Origin: Pseudomonadota bacterium
GTDB lineage: Bacteria; Desulfobacterota; Anaeroferrophillalia; Anaeroferrophillales; Tharpellaceae
DNA: 7,093 bases
Direction: 5' to 3'
Assembly: GCA_015486445.1 (NCBI GenBank)
Contig: WFRT01000274.1
Span: 1 to 7,093, forward strand
Position 1 is the first letter of the stretch; each line of letters starts with the position of its first letter. The notes below the pieces were generated by a model, which was not told the DNA's origin, did no database searches, and saw nothing but the letters and a program-made list of their open reading frames with translations. Made by a program: the position numbers and the translations under genes. Shown here in pieces: positions 4,737-7,093 of this stretch.

Positions 4737-6131
4737 ATGACTAGACGAACTTGGCAACGATTAAGAGTCGTGATTCTTATAATTGCGGGGGGGTGCCTCC
4801 TGGCGACCACGGCGATGGCCATGGAGCTGGGAGGGGCTGACATCACCGTACAGAGTACGACCAAGTACCGCTTCCAGTGGTCCGACAGCCCCGACCAGGA
4901 CATGCTGGTCCAGGACGACGATGACCAGGATTTTTTCGAAACCATCAACGCGGACGCCACCTGGGAGGAACTCGGCCTGACCTTTTCAACCATGGCCACC
5001 TACGTCAAGGACGTTGACGGCACCCGCAACGGCTCGATCTTCCAGGACTACGTCGACACCCGGGACAACCGCCAGGATTTTGAATGCTACTACGCCTACC
5101 TGGAAAAAACCGGCCTGTTCGATGACAATCTTACCGTCCGGGCCGGGCGGCAGTACGCCTACGGCGCCGAGAGCATCCATTTCGACGGCCTCTGGACCCA
5201 TCTCGACATCCCCTCCTGGCTGAACATGGAGGTCGAGGGTTTCGGCGGCCTCGTGGTCCAGCACTACAGCGACCTCGGGCCCTCGGGAATCGGCGGCTTC
5301 AACCTGCGGATTCACCCCCTCAAGGAACTGAGCCTCGAATTCGACGGGGTGTTCTTCGAGGAAAACTCCTATGAAACCTCTCTCTACTGGCAGCCCCTCG
5401 ACAACTGGAAGGTGAGAAGCCGGGTCGCCTTCATCAACGACCATACCCGCTACATCGACGTCGGTTTGAGTTCGACCATCCCCGAAACCGGCACCAGCCT
5501 CGATTTTTCGGTTTACCGGCGCTACGCCATCTCCTCGTCGGCCGACTATCTTTTCGACTTCAGTTACACCCTGGATGAAGCCCTGAGTTCCCGGGCGCAC
5601 AATCTCTACCTGATGCAGGAAGAGGGCTATCTCGAATTCGATATCCGCATCGGCCAGGATATCTGGTTTGTCCCCGGCCTCAACCTTTATGGCCGCTACA
5701 CCAAAAGGGGCCTGAGCAACGGCGACGACGAAAATCTCTACAACACCGACTTCCAGAGGGTCAGTTTCGGTTTCGACCTGGATGAGGGCATCACCTGGGA
5801 GGGCTTCCGCCTGGGCGCCGGCCTCAGCCGCTGGTGGGAAGACCGCGATAAATTCTACGAAGAGGAGTCGACCTCCTATTTCGTCGAAGTGCACCAGAGA
5901 TTCCTTGAGAATTTCGAATTCGAAGCCGACTACTACCACAAGAGCGAAGACGTCAACAGCCTGATTGAGAATGAGGCCTCGACCCGCTACCGCACCGCCT
6001 TGAGCTACCAGGTCTGCGACTACTCCAAGGTCGGGATCGAGTATGAATACAGCGAGGACGATTATTACGAGCATGAACTGGGCATCGATCACATCAACGC
6101 CCTGACCTTGAGCCTGGATCTTAATTTCTAA
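4737..6131 (+). CDS. Outer-membrane beta-barrel protein, putative porin of a porin-cytochrome conduit
   Basis: A 464-residue exported protein. An N-terminal signal peptide is clear: basic TRRTWQRLR, a hydrophobic core (11-25) and a likely signal peptidase I cut after AMA (26-28). The mature part is rich in aromatic and acidic residues. It has alternating-residue strand patterns ending in aromatics, with acidic turns such as DDDDQD, and closes with LSLDLNF, a terminal Phe as expected for outer-membrane barrels. No cysteine pair or haem site occurs in the mature part. AGGGAAGGGA (4717-4726) serves as ribosome binding site. The dodecaheme lipoprotein gene follows after 55 bases. By analogy with known porin-cytochrome complexes of metal reducers, it probably forms the sheath through which the cytochrome passes electrons, or it lets the substrate through. 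It is shorter than MtrB-type sheaths and lacks their N-terminal CxxC, so I do not assign it to a named family. A plain solute porin is the alternative. Confidence 0.75.
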   Translation: MTRRTWQRLRVVILIIAGGCLLATTAMAMELGGADITVQSTTKYRFQWSDSPDQDMLVQDDDDQDFFETINADATWEELGLTFSTMATYVKDVDGTRNGSIFQDYVDTRDNRQDFECYYAYLEKTGLFDDNLTVRAGRQYAYGAESIHFDGLWTHLDIPSWLNMEVEGFGGLVVQHYSDLGPSGIGGFNLRIHPLKELSLEFDGVFFEENSYETSLYWQPLDNWKVRSRVAFINDHTRYIDVGLSSTIPETGTSLDFSVYRRYAISSSADYLFDFSYTLDEALSSRAHNLYLMQEEGYLEFDIRIGQDIWFVPGLNLYGRYTKRGLSNGDDENLYNTDFQRVSFGFDLDEGITWEGFRLGAGLSRWWEDRDKFYEEESTSYFVEVHQRFLENFEFEADYYHKSEDVNSLIENEASTRYRTALSYQVCDYSKVGIEYEYSEDDYYEHELGIDHINALTLSLDLNF

Positions 6132-6186
6132 ACCAAGCGGACCCCACGGAAAAAGCCATCAACCATTATCATACGGGCATACAAAT

Positions 6187-7092
6187 ATGTTTAAGCAGAA
6201 AAGAGATTTAGTTTGGGCGGGACTGGCCGTAATTGCCGTGTTGGCCTTGCTTCTGGGCGGCTGCCGGCAGTCGGTAGGTCTGAAATTCAGTCATCGTTTC
6301 CACATCGAGGAGCAGGAGGCCGGTTGCGACGACTGTCATAAAACCGACGACGACGGCAACCGCCTGGCGCCGACCATGGACGAATGCCGGGCCTGTCACG
6401 AGATCGACGAGGACAACCCGGGCGAGGAGTGCCTGACCTGCCATACGCCGAAAAGCGTCGAGCAGGACTATGAAATCGAATCTCCGGAAAAGCCGGAAGG
6501 CTTCAAGGATTTGATCTTCAGCCACGACGTCCACAGTGATTTCAAGTGCGAACAGTGCCACACCGCGGTCAACGACGGCAAGGGCTTTAGCCCGGGCCCG
6601 GAGATGAAGACCTGCCTGAAGTGCCACAAGGCCAACGACGGTCCCACCGACTGCGAATCCTGCCACAAGGAGATCCGCCAGGAGAAGGCGCCGGAGAGCC
6701 ACAGCCAGGGCTGGGAAGGAAAGCACGGCTTCGCCTACCGGATGGACAAGAAATCATGCACCTACTGCCATCCCAGCCGTCAGGCCTTCTGTGAAAAGTG
6801 CCACCGGACCGAAAAGCCCAGGGATCACACCTTCGGCTGGAAGACCACCGGCCACGGCATGGAGGCGACCCACGACCGGCGGCTCTGCGCCACCTGTCAC
6901 GACGCGGGCTACTGCATCTCCTGCCACAAGCGCCAGAAACCGGTCTCCCATTTCCGCGGCGACTGGATGAACTACGGCCGCGAGAACGGCCACGGCGAAG
7001 CGGCCCGGCGCAATTTCAGAAGCTGCAATGTCTGCCACGAAACCAGCCAGTGCATGCACTGCCACAAGGGCATCATCCTGCGCAAACAATAA
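6187..7092 (+). CDS. Dodecaheme c-type cytochrome lipoprotein
   Basis: A 301-residue complete protein. MFKQKRDLVWAGLAVIAVLA leads to the lipobox LGGC (Cys26), so it should be lipid-anchored after export, probably at the outer membrane. Twelve CxxCH haem c sites begin at Cys47, 67, 82, 121, 143, 156, 191, 202, 234, 243, 280 and 289. Apart from these there are exactly twelve other histidines, enough for bis-His ligation of every haem. The N-terminal half resembles cytochrome c7/c3-like units: FSHRFH and later FSHDVH, each leading three CxxCH. The C-terminal half (about 171-301) repeats a module of H, W, HG, then two closely spaced CxxCH, three times. The likely job is moving electrons between periplasm and outer surface with the barrel protein encoded 55 bases upstream. 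The number of haems matches OmcB-type cytochromes, but overall similarity to them is not evident, so no symbol is given. The Shine-Dalgarno is weak. Confidence 0.92.
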   Translation: MFKQKRDLVWAGLAVIAVLALLLGGCRQSVGLKFSHRFHIEEQEAGCDDCHKTDDDGNRLAPTMDECRACHEIDEDNPGEECLTCHTPKSVEQDYEIESPEKPEGFKDLIFSHDVHSDFKCEQCHTAVNDGKGFSPGPEMKTCLKCHKANDGPTDCESCHKEIRQEKAPESHSQGWEGKHGFAYRMDKKSCTYCHPSRQAFCEKCHRTEKPRDHTFGWKTTGHGMEATHDRRLCATCHDAGYCISCHKRQKPVSHFRGDWMNYGRENGHGEAARRNFRSCNVCHETSQCMHCHKGIILRKQ

Positions 7093-7093
7093 A

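Noticed and set aside
4737..4800. Reading the barrel protein signal as a lipoprotein signal (AGGC at residues 17-20)
   Set aside because: The -3 residue is Ala rather than Leu, Val or Ile, and a good AMA signal peptidase I site follows at 26-28. The barrel-type C-terminus also argues against a lipid anchor, though it is not fully excluded.
4986..6092. Long open frame on the - strand opposite the barrel protein gene
   Set aside because: Its Val/Asp/Glu/Gly-rich translation without motifs is a by-product of codon use in the real gene, which has a signal peptide and a terminal Phe.

Overview
The window looks like a chromosomal segment of a GC-rich anaerobic metal- or sulfur-reducing bacterium of the Desulfuromonadales/Geobacterales type. 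This is inferred from a dodecaheme c-type cytochrome lipoprotein beside an outer-membrane barrel protein, a malate dehydrogenase of the usual bacterial type, and the general gene style. No rRNA or other taxonomic marker is present, so the placement is tentative. All supported genes lie on the + strand.

Region 1 (1-284) is the 3' end of malate dehydrogenase (mdh), closed by a strong intrinsic terminator. Region 2 (285-700) has no gene. Most of it is a 259-bp non-autonomous transposable element (296-554) with perfect 13-bp terminal inverted repeats starting GTAA and a perfect 8-bp target duplication, the signature of IS66-family transposition. A GC-rich hairpin and a small palindrome follow, ahead of the next gene.

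Region 3 (701-3860) is a tightly spaced four-gene run: an FMN nitroreductase-family protein, a methylthio-nucleoside phosphorylase, an MTA/SAH deaminase (mtaD), and a CYTH-domain triphosphatase-like protein. The middle pair reads as a methylthioadenosine salvage route. The deaminase would turn methylthioadenosine into methylthioinosine, and the phosphorylase would then release hypoxanthine and methylthioribose-1-phosphate.

Region 4 (3861-4736) holds an ArsR/SmtB-family repressor with a CVCDL metal(loid)-binding motif, flanked by regulatory DNA. There is a consensus -35 promoter in front of it. Behind it is an ordered set of palindromes and direct repeats (TTTGGCAA-AC-TTGCCAAA plus a third half-site), followed by a candidate promoter.

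Region 5 (4737-7092) encodes a 464-residue outer-membrane beta-barrel protein and a 301-residue lipoprotein with 12 CxxCH haem sites. Together they look like a porin-cytochrome conduit carrying electrons across the outer membrane. The ArsR-type sensor directly upstream suggests that the conduit is switched by a metal, metalloid or thiol signal. This sensor-plus-conduit unit is the most interesting content of the window.
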